From an uncultured bacterium (GTDB taxonomy: Bacteria; Patescibacteriota; Saccharimonadia; Saccharimonadales; Saccharimonadaceae), in contig CALHCA010000076.1 of the NCBI GenBank assembly GCA_937930585.1, positions 1-8,448 on the forward strand: a DNA stretch of 8,448 nt, in the 5' to 3' direction. Positions within the stretch are counted from its first letter, which is position 1. Every line of letters begins with the position of its first letter. The translations under genes were made by a program, and so were the position numbers. This document shows, piece after piece, positions 1 to 6,610 of the stretch. The notes beneath the pieces were generated by a model. The model did not search any database and was not told where the DNA came from. It worked only from the letters and a program-made list of their open reading frames with translations.

Positions 1-990
1 GCACAAATTTCAAAACAATTCGGTGATGGTTCAATTATGAAACTTGGTGAAAATCATAAAGTTGATGTTGAGCTTTTGCCTTCAGGATGTTTAAGCCTAG
101 ATATTGCACTTGGTGGTGGCTACCCTAAGGGGCGAATTATTGAAATTTATGGACCAGAAAGTTCAGGAAAAACTACTTTAACGCTTCATGCAATTGCTGA
201 AATTCAAAAACAAGGTGGAACAGCGGCGTTTATTGATGCTGAGCATGCGCTTGATCCAGCTTATGCCCGCAAACTTGGTGTTGATACTGAAAACTTGCTT
301 GTTGCACAACCTGATAATGGCGAACAAGCGCTTGAAATTACTGAAACTTTAGTGCGTTCAAATGCAGTCGATTTAATTGTTGTTGACTCAGTTGCAGCTC
401 TTGTTCCGCAGGCTGAAATTGATGGAGATATGGGTGATGCGCATATGGGTCTTCAAGCTCGTTTGATGTCACAAGCACTTCGAAAACTTACTGGAATTAT
501 TAATAAATCTAAAGCAACGGTAATTTTCATTAACCAAATTCGAATGAAAATTGGTGTGATGTTTGGAAATCCTGAAACTACAACTGGCGGTAACGCGCTT
601 AAATTCTATGCTTCGGTTCGTGCTGATATTCGCCGAATAGCTCAGATTAAAAGCGGTGATGATATAATTGGAAACCGTACAAAGGTAAAAATTGTGAAAA
701 ATAAGATTGCAGCACCGTTCCGAGTTGCTGAATTCGACATTATGTATAACGAGGGAATTTCGAAAACTGGAGATATTATAGATTTAGCGGTTGAACATGA
801 AATTTTAGGAAAATCTGGTGCATTCTATAAATATAATGACCAAAATATTGGTCAAGGTCGTGAAAATGCTAAGAAATATTTACTTGAAAACCCAGATGTA
901 ATGGCTGAAATTGACGCTAAAGTTCGAGCAAAAATTCGTGGTGAAGAATTTGTTGAAGAAACTCCAAACGAAGAAAAAACTGAAGAATAA
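1..990 (+). CDS. recA: RecA recombinase, 5' end missing
   Basis: RecA coats single-stranded DNA as an ATP-dependent filament, performs homologous pairing and strand exchange, and acts as co-protease in SOS control. The reading frame is open from base 1, and the codons before the first ATG (37) already match RecA ([12 protein letters not shown], compare QIEKQFGKGSIM in E. coli). The gene is therefore cut by the window edge, missing roughly 16 N-terminal residues; base 37 is not the true start. The 329 visible residues contain Walker A GPESSGKT (bases 151-174), the [10 protein letters not shown] segment, Walker B region [11 protein letters not shown], the DNA-binding loop 2 region [19 protein letters not shown], and an acidic C-terminal tail ([11 protein letters not shown]), as usual for RecA. 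It ends at TAA 988-990 and is followed at once by a terminator-like hairpin, then recX. Its promoter and any LexA site lie outside the window. Identification is essentially certain. Confidence 0.98.
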   Translation, partial: AQISKQFGDGSIMKLGENHKVDVELLPSGCLSLDIALGGGYPKGRIIEIYGPESSGKTTLTLHAIAEIQKQGGTAAFIDAEHALDPAYARKLGVDTENLLVAQPDNGEQALEITETLVRSNAVDLIVVDSVAALVPQAEIDGDMGDAHMGLQARLMSQALRKLTGIINKSKATVIFINQIRMKIGVMFGNPETTTGGNALKFYASVRADIRRIAQIKSGDDIIGNRTKVKIVKNKIAAPFRVAEFDIMYNEGISKTGDIIDLAVEHEILGKSGAFYKYNDQNIGQGRENAKKYLLENPDVMAEIDAKVRAKIRGEEFVEETPNEEKTEE

Positions 991-993
991 AAT

Positions 994-1024
994 AATTAGC
1001 CCGATAAATTTGGGCTAATTTGAT
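994..1024 (+). terminator. Intrinsic terminator-like hairpin after recA
   Basis: A perfect 9-bp inverted repeat, AATTAGCCC (994-1002) and GGGCTAATT (1012-1020), encloses a 9-nt loop and is followed by a T-rich stretch (TTTGATTTTAATTTTT, 1019-1034). It begins 3 bp after the recA stop. The recX ATG lies 14 nt beyond the stem, so the T-rich tail is also the recX leader. The T tract is interrupted and only 3 bp of the stem are G-C, so partial read-through into recX is plausible. Confidence 0.75.
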
Positions 1025-1034
1025 TTTAATTTTT

Positions 1035-1769
1035 ATGGCATTAGAGATTTTTGATCATAGTGATTTTGAGTATAAAAAGATAAAAAAGAGCTCTCAAGAA
1101 GCTACTTTTAAGGATGGTTTTTTTATAATCACAGATATAAAACAAGCAGTTAAAAATCAAAATCGGGTAAATATTTTTGTGAATGGAAAATATCGTTTTT
1201 CGCTAGATATTTTTCAGTTAACTCAATTAAATGTTAAAATTGGATCTAAATTTACAAAAACTGAAATCGAAAATCTTGAACAGCAGAGTGAATTTGGTAA
1301 GCTTTATTCTTTAGCTTTAAATTATTGCTTAATGAGGCCACATTCTAAAAAAGAAATTAGCGATTATTTATGGAAGAAAACTTTAAAACGAAAACTAAAA
1401 AATCGCAAAACTGGTGAGTTTTATGAAAAAAAAGGAGTTTCAAAAATCTCAGTTGAACAAGTTTTAAACCGATTGATTGAAAAAAAATACATTGATGATG
1501 AAAAGTTTGCTAAATTTTGGGTTGAAAATCGTAATCAAAGAAAGGGTAGCTCAATTAAGAAACTGAAATCTGAATTATTTTCGAAAGGTGTTTCTTCAGA
1601 TATTATTGAGCAGGTTTTAGATGAATCAAATCGAAATGATAAGGAAGAGATTCAAAAAATAATCTCTAAAAAAGCTAAAAGATATACAGATGAACAAAAG
1701 TTAATTGCTTATTTGGCTCGACAGGGTTTTTCTTTTGATGAAATTAAAAAGGCAATTTCGAAAGAATAA
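1035..1769 (+). CDS. recX: RecX family regulator of RecA
   Basis: RecX proteins bind RecA filaments and usually limit their extension and activity. The 244-residue product has the family's tandem three-helix repeats: about 90-140 (YSLALNYCLMRPHSKKEISDYL), about 142-198 (VLNRLIEKKYIDDEKFAKFW, then SIKKLKSELFSKGVSSDIIE) and about 200-244 (AKRYTDEQKLIAYLARQGF, then FDEIKKAI). The first repeat carries a Lys/Arg-rich insertion (TLKRKLKNRKTGEFYEKKG, about 116-134). ATG 1035 is preferred over TTG 1020, which lies inside the terminator stem. No Shine-Dalgarno precedes either. The first 30 residues are poorly RecX-like, and the family-like part starts around IITDIKQAVKNQNRVNIFV, so the true start may be internal. 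Placement directly after recA supports the identity and suggests co-transcription through the intervening hairpin. The gene ends 2 bp from the convergent PRC-barrel gene. Confidence 0.9.
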   Translation: MALEIFDHSDFEYKKIKKSSQEATFKDGFFIITDIKQAVKNQNRVNIFVNGKYRFSLDIFQLTQLNVKIGSKFTKTEIENLEQQSEFGKLYSLALNYCLMRPHSKKEISDYLWKKTLKRKLKNRKTGEFYEKKGVSKISVEQVLNRLIEKKYIDDEKFAKFWVENRNQRKGSSIKKLKSELFSKGVSSDIIEQVLDESNRNDKEEIQKIISKKAKRYTDEQKLIAYLARQGFSFDEIKKAISKE

Positions 1770-1771
1770 TT

Positions 1772-2329
1772 TTAATCTCGAAAAGGATTTATATAATTTG
1801 GTACAAAATTATGAGTTTTTTCGGCTCGTTTTTGTGGGGATTCTTCTTTTTCGTGGCGAATTGTGATAGTATCATCATTTATTGCAACAATTTGTGATCG
1901 GTGAATAGTTAGAGTTGGGTCGTTTAACGATTTTAGAAATGGTCGTTTCACAATTAATTGTTGAACTGAAAAATCAGCCAGACTCAAACTATAATCAATT
2001 ATTTTACCGATTTTTGAGCCTTTTTCATCCTCAACTTTAAGGCTTAAAATATCGAAATCAAGGTCGATTATTTCTTTAATTTTAATCACATCTGTTGGGA
2101 GAATAAAATCTTCACCAGAATCAATGATAAATCCAATTCTTGAAAGCTCACGAATATCAGCAATCCGAATCAGCATTTCTTCGTTCGAAAAAGAATTGGC
2201 TTTTAATTTATAAGCTAAAATTTGTAAATTTTCAGGATTAATAATTGCATTGCCGGTTCGGGCGAGTTGTGAGCCAGTTTGTAGCCCCATAATTGGTGTG
2301 TTTAGTAATTTTGAAGCTAAAATTAACAT
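1772..2329 (-). CDS. Two-domain PRC-barrel protein
   Basis: The 185-residue product has no signal peptide or membrane segment. PRC-barrel domains are small beta-barrels found in the photosynthetic reaction-centre H subunit and in RimM; in many bacteria and archaea they occur in small proteins of unknown role and usually act as binding modules. Two copies are visible: about 1-75 (ILASKLLNTPIMGLQTG, NPENLQILAYKL, IADIRELSRIGFIID) and about 88-158 (LSLKVEDEKGSKIGKIIDYS, FSVQQLIVKRP, IHRSQIVAINDDTITI). A short charged tail ends in NPFRD. It lies 30 bp downstream of the GspE-like gene on the same strand and is probably co-expressed with it, though a promoter-like element just upstream could also drive it alone. 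There is no Shine-Dalgarno before the ATG. RimM is unlikely because its N-terminal domain is absent and the context is not rimM-trmD. The exact function cannot be read from the sequence. Confidence 0.8.
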   Translation of the reverse strand: MLILASKLLNTPIMGLQTGSQLARTGNAIINPENLQILAYKLKANSFSNEEMLIRIADIRELSRIGFIIDSGEDFILPTDVIKIKEIIDLDFDILSLKVEDEKGSKIGKIIDYSLSLADFSVQQLIVKRPFLKSLNDPTLTIHRSQIVAINDDTITIRHEKEESPQKRAEKTHNFVPNYINPFRD

Positions 2330-2340
2330 AACTATTTATA

Positions 2341-2349
2341 ATTCTAACA
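2341..2349 (-). promoter_or_regulatory. Possible extended -10 promoter for the PRC-barrel gene
   Basis: Read on the minus strand, this is TGT directly followed by TAGAAT, 11 nt before the ATG at 2329. No good -35 is seen at 16-18 bp. A start about 7 nt after the -10 would give a leader of about 4-5 nt without a Shine-Dalgarno. The assignment rests on similarity to the other promoters in this window. Confidence 0.4.
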
Positions 2350-2359
2350 AATTATTGTT

Positions 2360-3634
2360 TTAAAATCCAGTTTTTCGCATTAATTCTGGTAGGATTGTTT
2401 CATTTTGTAGAACTTTCGCTAAGCCGTCTAATTTCATATTTCTAAAATTATTTGCTGAAAGAATTTCTTCAATTTCAACTGAAGTTGGTTTAATTTGAAT
2501 TAAATTTTTAATTTCTTTTGAAATCTCACCGTTGATTAAACTTAAAACTTCAAAAATTGCAGTATTTCCAGAAAAAGCTAATTCGTAATTTTCTTTTTTT
2601 CGAATAATTGGCAACTCTAAAATAGAGTTTGAAGAAGTTGAAAGTTTATTTTTTGGGTGAACTTTATCGCGAAAATCTTTTTCTAATTGATGGATTTTTG
2701 CTCCCGTAGTTTTAAATTCCTGTAAAATCAGCGAAGATTCTTCTTTTGAGATTTTAGTTTTTGAAATTGCTTTTTTCGAAACAGTACGAATTAAGGTTTG
2801 CGAGATCATTCCTAAAACATTTGCACTAATTAAGAACGGTTCAATTTCAAGATAATTTAAAAATGGGATAATTTCACTTATTTTTTGAACTGGAAGGCTT
2901 GCAATAATAAATTTTCCTCGCATTGAAGCGTCAAAAATAAGCCCGGCAGTTTTTGAATCTTTTAGGTTATCGATGTATAAAATATCAGGATTTTGGCTTA
3001 GAGCTGACTTAACCATTTCAAGATAATCTAAGCCAATTCTAGGGTTAATTTCGGTCTGGTTAATTCCTGGAATGGTTTTTTCGATGTGTTTTTCAATTGT
3101 AACAATATTTTTTTCGCTCGAATTTAACTCATTTAAAATTGAGAAATTAGTTGTATTGTTTCCTTCACCAATCGTAAAAATAATTCCACGCGGTTGGCGC
3201 AAAATTTGTTGAATTTGCTGTAAGTTTTCGCCCCAAAGCCCAACTTCGTTAAGTTTTCTAACACTTTTTCGGGCTCGAATTAACCTTAGAGTAACTTTCT
3301 CGCCTAAAAAAACTGGAGTTGTGGAAATTCGAATCCGAGCTTCTCCATGTCGAACTGTAGCGGATTGTGGAAAAGTTTTTTCGCTAAAATTTAAACCGCC
3401 AAGATGTTTAAAATATTTCGCTAATTTTGGCAAAAAATCTTTCGAAAATTCATTGATATTTTTTAAGACGCCGTTAATTCGAAAACGGACCAAAGTTGAA
3501 TCTTCTCTTGGTTCAATATGAACATCAGTTGCATGCAGATTTAGGGCATTTTCAATAATACTTTCGGCTGCAAATTTAACTGAATTTTCGAACTTAATCT
3601 CTTTAATTTTCGAAATTTTCCCACCTTCTTTCAT
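2360..3634 (-). CDS. GspE/PilB-like ATPase homologue with degenerate catalytic motifs
   Basis: The 424-residue product resembles the type II secretion/type IV pilus assembly ATPase family (GspE/PilB), which powers pilin assembly at the inner membrane. The scaffold is nearly complete: an N2-like domain (about 20-125; LNLHATDVHIEPRED, VRFRINGVL, STTPVFLGEKVTLRLI), the core (about 135-285; LRQPRGIIFTIG, NIVTIE, IPGINQTEINPRIGLDYL, NPDILYID, IEPFLISANVLGMISQTLIR) and a C-terminal segment (about 352-423; FSGNTAIFEVL, MKLDGLAKVLQNETILPELM). Each catalytic motif looks replaced. GPTGSGKT becomes GEGNNTT (156-162). TIEDPVE becomes TIEKHIE (179-185). The Walker B GE becomes DN (222-223). The STLH His box becomes ASLP (245-248). 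The N1 domain and the zinc-binding Cys motif are absent. The frame is intact and the other frames at Walker A do not restore it, so it is probably a maintained pseudo-ATPase, not a pseudogene. The start follows a strong promoter by 7 nt. Family assignment is fairly sure; function is unknown. Confidence 0.82.
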   Translation of the reverse strand: MKEGGKISKIKEIKFENSVKFAAESIIENALNLHATDVHIEPREDSTLVRFRINGVLKNINEFSKDFLPKLAKYFKHLGGLNFSEKTFPQSATVRHGEARIRISTTPVFLGEKVTLRLIRARKSVRKLNEVGLWGENLQQIQQILRQPRGIIFTIGEGNNTTNFSILNELNSSEKNIVTIEKHIEKTIPGINQTEINPRIGLDYLEMVKSALSQNPDILYIDNLKDSKTAGLIFDASMRGKFIIASLPVQKISEIIPFLNYLEIEPFLISANVLGMISQTLIRTVSKKAISKTKISKEESSLILQEFKTTGAKIHQLEKDFRDKVHPKNKLSTSSNSILELPIIRKKENYELAFSGNTAIFEVLSLINGEISKEIKNLIQIKPTSVEIEEILSANNFRNMKLDGLAKVLQNETILPELMRKTGF

Positions 3635-3641
3635 TGTTTAA

Positions 3642-3670
3642 ATTTTAACATAATCGATTTAAAAACGCAA
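3642..3670 (-). promoter_or_regulatory. Promoter of the GspE-like/PRC operon, predicted leaderless start
   Basis: On the minus strand the -35 is TTGCGT (3665-3670), the spacer is 17 bp, and the extended -10 is TGT + TAAAAT (3642-3650). Only 7 nt (TTAAACA) separate the -10 from ATG 3634, so transcription should begin at or within a base of the start codon. There is no room for a Shine-Dalgarno. It overlaps the tilS promoter. Confidence 0.7.
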
Positions 3671-3682
3671 GTGTGGTAAAAT
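3654..3682 (+). promoter_or_regulatory. tilS promoter, predicted leaderless start
   Basis: The extended -10 is TGG + TAAAAT (3674-3682). The -35 position at 17 bp (TCGATT, 3654-3659) is poor, so activity would rest on the extended -10. The ATG follows the -10 by 8 nt, predicting a start at or 1-2 nt before the ATG. Its spacer contains the -35 of the divergent GspE-like promoter. Confidence 0.6.
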
Positions 3683-3690
3683 AAATTTAT

Positions 3691-4575
3691 ATGAATAAAA
3701 TAGTCGTGGCGGTTTCTGGTGGAGTAGATTCGGTGGTTTTACTAGATTTTTTAGTGCAATTTTTTCGAAATAAAAATGGGCAAAAATGGCTTGAAGAAAA
3801 TTTAATCGTGGCTCATTTTGAGCATGGAATTCGTGGAAAAGAAAGTCAAGAAGACTGTGAATTTGTTCAAAGATTAGCAGAAAAAGATAGACTGAAATTC
3901 GAATTTGAACATGGTAATTTAGGAGAAAATTCAAGCGAAGAGAAAGCTCGAAATGCTCGGTATGCTTTTTTGCGAAAAATTGCTAAACGTGAAGATGCTA
4001 TAATTTTTACGGCCCATCATAAGAATGATTTGGCGGAGACTTTTGCGTTAAATTTGGCGCGCGGTGGTGGTTGGCGCGCGGTGGCATGTTTTGATTCGCC
4101 AGATATTGAACGGCCTTTTTTACGATTTTCGAAATTAGAAATTCTAAAAATGGCAAAACGGCAAGGTTTAGTTTGGCGAGAAGATTCAACGAATCTGAGT
4201 CAAAAATATACACGCAATCGAATTCGAAAAACTCTGGATTTTAGTGAAAAAGATCTGGAATCTATTTTCAAAATTTGGCAAAGGCAAATTGAACTTCGCC
4301 GTGAAATTGAAAAAATAACTCAAGAGATTTTGTTCGAAATTGGCGATGGACAAAAATTTGAACGAGAGTTTTTTCGCACGAATTCAGATGAAGTTTGCTA
4401 CGAAATTCTGCGTGAAATTATAATCCGTCAATCTGGAAAAATCCCGCTTTCAAAACAAGTTTGGGATTTTTTGCATGCAATTCGAACTTTTAAAAACGGA
4501 TCAAAAACACAAATTTTAGGTGGATATGAAATTATATTTTCAAGGAATTATTGGAGCTTTAATATTAACTATTGA
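3691..4575 (+). CDS. tilS: tRNA(Ile)-lysidine synthase, short form
   Basis: TilS uses ATP and lysine to convert C34 of tRNA-Ile(CAU) to lysidine, which switches the tRNA from Met to Ile charging and lets it read AUA. The 294-residue protein has the N-type PP-loop SGGVDS (9-14), the segment VAHFEHGIRGKESQEDCEFV (40-59), TAHHKNDLAET (107-117, matching the family HHxxDxxET), ARGGG (123-127), ERPFL (140-144), EDSTN (164-168) and YTRNRIR (173-179). A helical region follows, and the protein ends in GGYEIIFSRNYWSFNI, near where the catalytic half of long TilS proteins ends. E. coli TilS is about 430 residues; this lacks the C-terminal extension, like the short Aquifex-type enzyme, so it need not be truncated. 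ATA codons occur in neighbouring genes, so the enzyme is expected to be needed. It starts 56 bp from the divergent GspE-like gene and ends with TGA, then TAA one codon later. Confidence 0.93.
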   Translation: MNKIVVAVSGGVDSVVLLDFLVQFFRNKNGQKWLEENLIVAHFEHGIRGKESQEDCEFVQRLAEKDRLKFEFEHGNLGENSSEEKARNARYAFLRKIAKREDAIIFTAHHKNDLAETFALNLARGGGWRAVACFDSPDIERPFLRFSKLEILKMAKRQGLVWREDSTNLSQKYTRNRIRKTLDFSEKDLESIFKIWQRQIELRREIEKITQEILFEIGDGQKFEREFFRTNSDEVCYEILREIIIRQSGKIPLSKQVWDFLHAIRTFKNGSKTQILGGYEIIFSRNYWSFNINY

Positions 4576-4602
4576 TACTAAATGAATACTTTGTTTAGCT
4601 TA

Positions 4603-4690
4603 AAAGTGATCTAAGAATCGCTTTAATAAAAATATATCTAAAATAAGGAATGAGTGATTTATAAGAGTTTTTTAGAGCCTCTTTTTCTTT
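4603..4690 (+). terminator. Possible weak terminator region after tilS
   Basis: Two weak structures lie here. One is AAAGTGAT (4603-4610) with ATCGCTTT (4617-4624), 8 bp including one G-U pair and a 6-nt loop, but with no U tract after it. The other is AAGAG (4663-4667) with CTCTT (4679-4683), followed by TTTCTTTTTT. Neither is a textbook terminator; the second has the better T run. Apart from these and the ftsH promoter, I see nothing else in the spacer 4576-4754. Confidence 0.3.
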
Positions 4691-4694
4691 TTTG

Positions 4695-4723
4695 TTGAAA
4701 ACGCTTTAAAAATTTGTTAAAAT
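4695..4723 (+). promoter_or_regulatory. ftsH promoter
   Basis: The -35 is TTGAAA (4695-4700), the spacer is 17 bp, and the extended -10 is TGT + TAAAAT (4715-4723). This is the closest match to the sigma-70-type consensus in the window. The expected start is near 4730, leaving a leader of about 25 nt, unlike the other promoters here. It probably drives ftsH and murJ together. Confidence 0.78.
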
Positions 4724-4743
4724 GGTAAGAGTTGAATGACCGG

Positions 4744-4751
4744 AAAGGAAG
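4744..4751 (+). promoter_or_regulatory. Shine-Dalgarno of ftsH
   Basis: AAAGGAAG sits with its AGGA core about 5 nt from ATG 4755. It is the only clearly placed Shine-Dalgarno before a gene start in this window, and it supports ATG 4755 as the ftsH start. Confidence 0.8.
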
Positions 4752-4754
4752 ATA

Positions 4755-6608
4755 ATGAAAGATAAGAAAAATAATAATTTTAAGAAGCTATCTTTGAATG
4801 CTATTTTTTGGGTGGTAATTATAGCTATTTTTGGTGGAATTTGGGTAAGCCAGAATATTTTTTCGAATAAATTAAAAGAAGTTGCTATTTCAGATGTAAT
4901 CTCACGTGCTAATAAAGGTGAGATTTCGAAACTTGAAATTCAAGGAAATGATGTAAAAATCACTAAAAAAGGTGAGAAAAAAGCCAGTGAAAAATCGGTT
5001 AAAGAAAGTGGAACGATTTATGAGCAAGGGCTTGAAAAGGGGAAAACTACTGTTGATGTAATACCAGTTGATAATTCTTCGGAAATAATTTGGAATTTGA
5101 CAGTTATGATTGTGCCAGTTATTGCGATTGTAGCTTTCTTTATGCTAATTATGCGTTCGGCAACTGGTCAAAATTCGCAAGCAATGAATTTTGGTAAATC
5201 TCGAGCAAAACTTTACGGTGAAGATAAAAAGAAGATTAAATTTGAAGATATTGCTGGAAATGAAAACGCCAAGCAAGATTTATATGAAGTTGTTGACTTT
5301 TTGAAAGATCCTAAAAAATACCAAAAAATGGGTGCAAAAATCCCAAGTGGTGTTTTGATGGTTGGAAATCCTGGAACTGGTAAAACGATGTTAGCTCGCG
5401 CTGTGGCTGGTGAGGCAAAAGTGCCATTTTTCTCAATTTCAGGTTCAGAATTTATGGAAATGTTTGTTGGTGTTGGTGCTTCACGCGTACGAGATTTGTT
5501 TTCGAAAGCGAAAAAGAATGCTCCAGCAATTATCTTTATTGACGAAATTGATGCGGTTGGCCGAAAGCGTGGCTCTGGAATGGGTGGTGGTCATGATGAG
5601 CGTGAACAAACTTTAAACCAGATATTGGTTGAGATGGATGGATTTGAAAAGGATACTGGTGTCATTGTTTTAGCTGCTACTAACCGTGCTGATGTGCTTG
5701 ATCCAGCCCTTCTTCGACCTGGCCGATTTGACCGCCGTGTGGAAATTTCCCTTCCTGAGCGAAAAGATCGTTTAGCAATTTTAGAGGTTCATTTTAAAAA
5801 TAAAAAAGTTGACGAATCTGTTGATTTAAACGCTCTAGCAAAGAAAACAGCAGGTTCTGCCGGTGCTGATCTTGCGAATATTGCTAACGAAGCTGCAATT
5901 TTAGCGGCGCGAAATAATCGTGAATTAATTACTAATGAAGATTTAACTGAAGCTTTTGAAAAAGTAGCAATTGGCCCAGAACGAAAATCAAAAGTTATGA
6001 GCGATCTAGAACGTGAAACTACCGCTTGGCATGAAGCTGGTCATGCTGTCGTTGGTCATGTTTTGCCAGATTCAGATCCAGTCCATAAGGTTACAATCAT
6101 TCCACGTGGTGGAACTGGAGGTGTTACTTGGTTCTTGCCGCCAGAAGATCGAAGCTATACAAATATTTTCGAATATAAAGATATCTTGGCGCGCGCAATG
6201 GGTGGCCGTCAAGCAGAGATGTTAATTTATGGTGAAGCTGGAATTTCAACCGGAGCATCAAGCGACCTTCGAAATGCAACTGATATTGCTCGAAATATGG
6301 TGATCGAATTTGGTATGGGTGAAGATTTACTTGATCAAGTTTTCCATGAAGAAAATTCGGGAATGTTCTTTGATAAAATGACTCGCGAGCGACCATATTC
6401 TGAAAAAACCGCTGAAAAAATTGATGCAGAAATTGCTAAATTAATTAAAGAGGCTGTTGAGCGTGCTGCTGCAATTCTTAAAGCAAATAAAAAACCGCTC
6501 AAAGAATTAACAGAGGCACTTCTTGAAAAAGAAACTCTTGATGAAAAAGAAGTTGCTGAAATTTTAAAAAATGCTAAATTGCCTAAGGAAGCAAAGCTTC
6601 ACGATTAG
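4755..6608 (+). CDS. ftsH: ATP-dependent zinc metalloprotease FtsH
   Basis: FtsH is a membrane-anchored hexameric AAA+ protease that extracts and degrades misassembled membrane proteins and selected regulators. The 617-residue protein shows the full order: a transmembrane segment at about 14-32; an extracytoplasmic region of about 80 residues; a second transmembrane segment at about 111-133; then the AAA module with Walker A GNPGTGKT (204-211), pore loop FVGVG (237-241), Walker B IIFIDEID (259-266) and the second region of homology [19 protein letters not shown] (309-327). The M41 protease domain has the zinc site HEAGH (426-430) and a probable third ligand, Asp504, in [12 protein letters not shown] charged Lys/Glu-rich helical tail follows. 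The stretch after the protease core ([13 protein letters not shown], 518-530) departs from the usual GMSxxLGPV form. It is expressed from its own promoter and is followed after 2 bp by murJ, so the two are likely one transcript. Catalytic residues are intact and length is normal. Confidence 0.97.
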   Translation: MKDKKNNNFKKLSLNAIFWVVIIAIFGGIWVSQNIFSNKLKEVAISDVISRANKGEISKLEIQGNDVKITKKGEKKASEKSVKESGTIYEQGLEKGKTTVDVIPVDNSSEIIWNLTVMIVPVIAIVAFFMLIMRSATGQNSQAMNFGKSRAKLYGEDKKKIKFEDIAGNENAKQDLYEVVDFLKDPKKYQKMGAKIPSGVLMVGNPGTGKTMLARAVAGEAKVPFFSISGSEFMEMFVGVGASRVRDLFSKAKKNAPAIIFIDEIDAVGRKRGSGMGGGHDEREQTLNQILVEMDGFEKDTGVIVLAATNRADVLDPALLRPGRFDRRVEISLPERKDRLAILEVHFKNKKVDESVDLNALAKKTAGSAGADLANIANEAAILAARNNRELITNEDLTEAFEKVAIGPERKSKVMSDLERETTAWHEAGHAVVGHVLPDSDPVHKVTIIPRGGTGGVTWFLPPEDRSYTNIFEYKDILARAMGGRQAEMLIYGEAGISTGASSDLRNATDIARNMVIEFGMGEDLLDQVFHEENSGMFFDKMTRERPYSEKTAEKIDAEIAKLIKEAVERAAAILKANKKPLKELTEALLEKETLDEKEVAEILKNAKLPKEAKLHD

Positions 6609-6610
6609 TT

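Noticed and set aside
3149..3169. Frameshift or sequencing error as the cause of the missing Walker A in the GspE-like gene
   Set aside because: Neither alternative frame encodes a GxxGxGKT-like motif here, conserved family sequence continues in frame on both sides, and three other distant motifs are also changed.
3321..3521. Open plus-strand frame inside the GspE-like gene
   Set aside because: It overlaps the conserved N2 domain in antisense and has no start signals or recognisable product.
3659..4213. Open frames on the minus strand opposite tilS (3659-3934 and 4007-4213)
   Set aside because: They lie opposite strongly conserved TilS motifs, have no promoter or ribosome-binding site, and show no recognisable family; they are shadows of tilS.
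4573..4581. TGA in tilS read as Gly, as in Gracilibacteria/SR1
   Set aside because: Readthrough would add only two residues before TAA, the protein already ends where the family does, and no in-frame TGA occurs in the other genes.
5097..5110. TTGACA within ftsH as a -35 element
   Set aside because: No -10-like hexamer lies at 16-18 bp, and it falls inside coding sequence for the second membrane segment.
5410..6396. Open frames overlapping ftsH in other frames and on the other strand
   Set aside because: All lie across conserved AAA or protease motifs of FtsH and resemble no known protein.
6585..6600. AAGGAAG before murJ with a small GAAGC/GCTTC hairpin as a Shine-Dalgarno switch
   Set aside because: The site is 19 nt from the ATG and the stem is only 5 bp with a 3-nt loop inside the ftsH coding end; coupling with ftsH explains murJ translation more simply.
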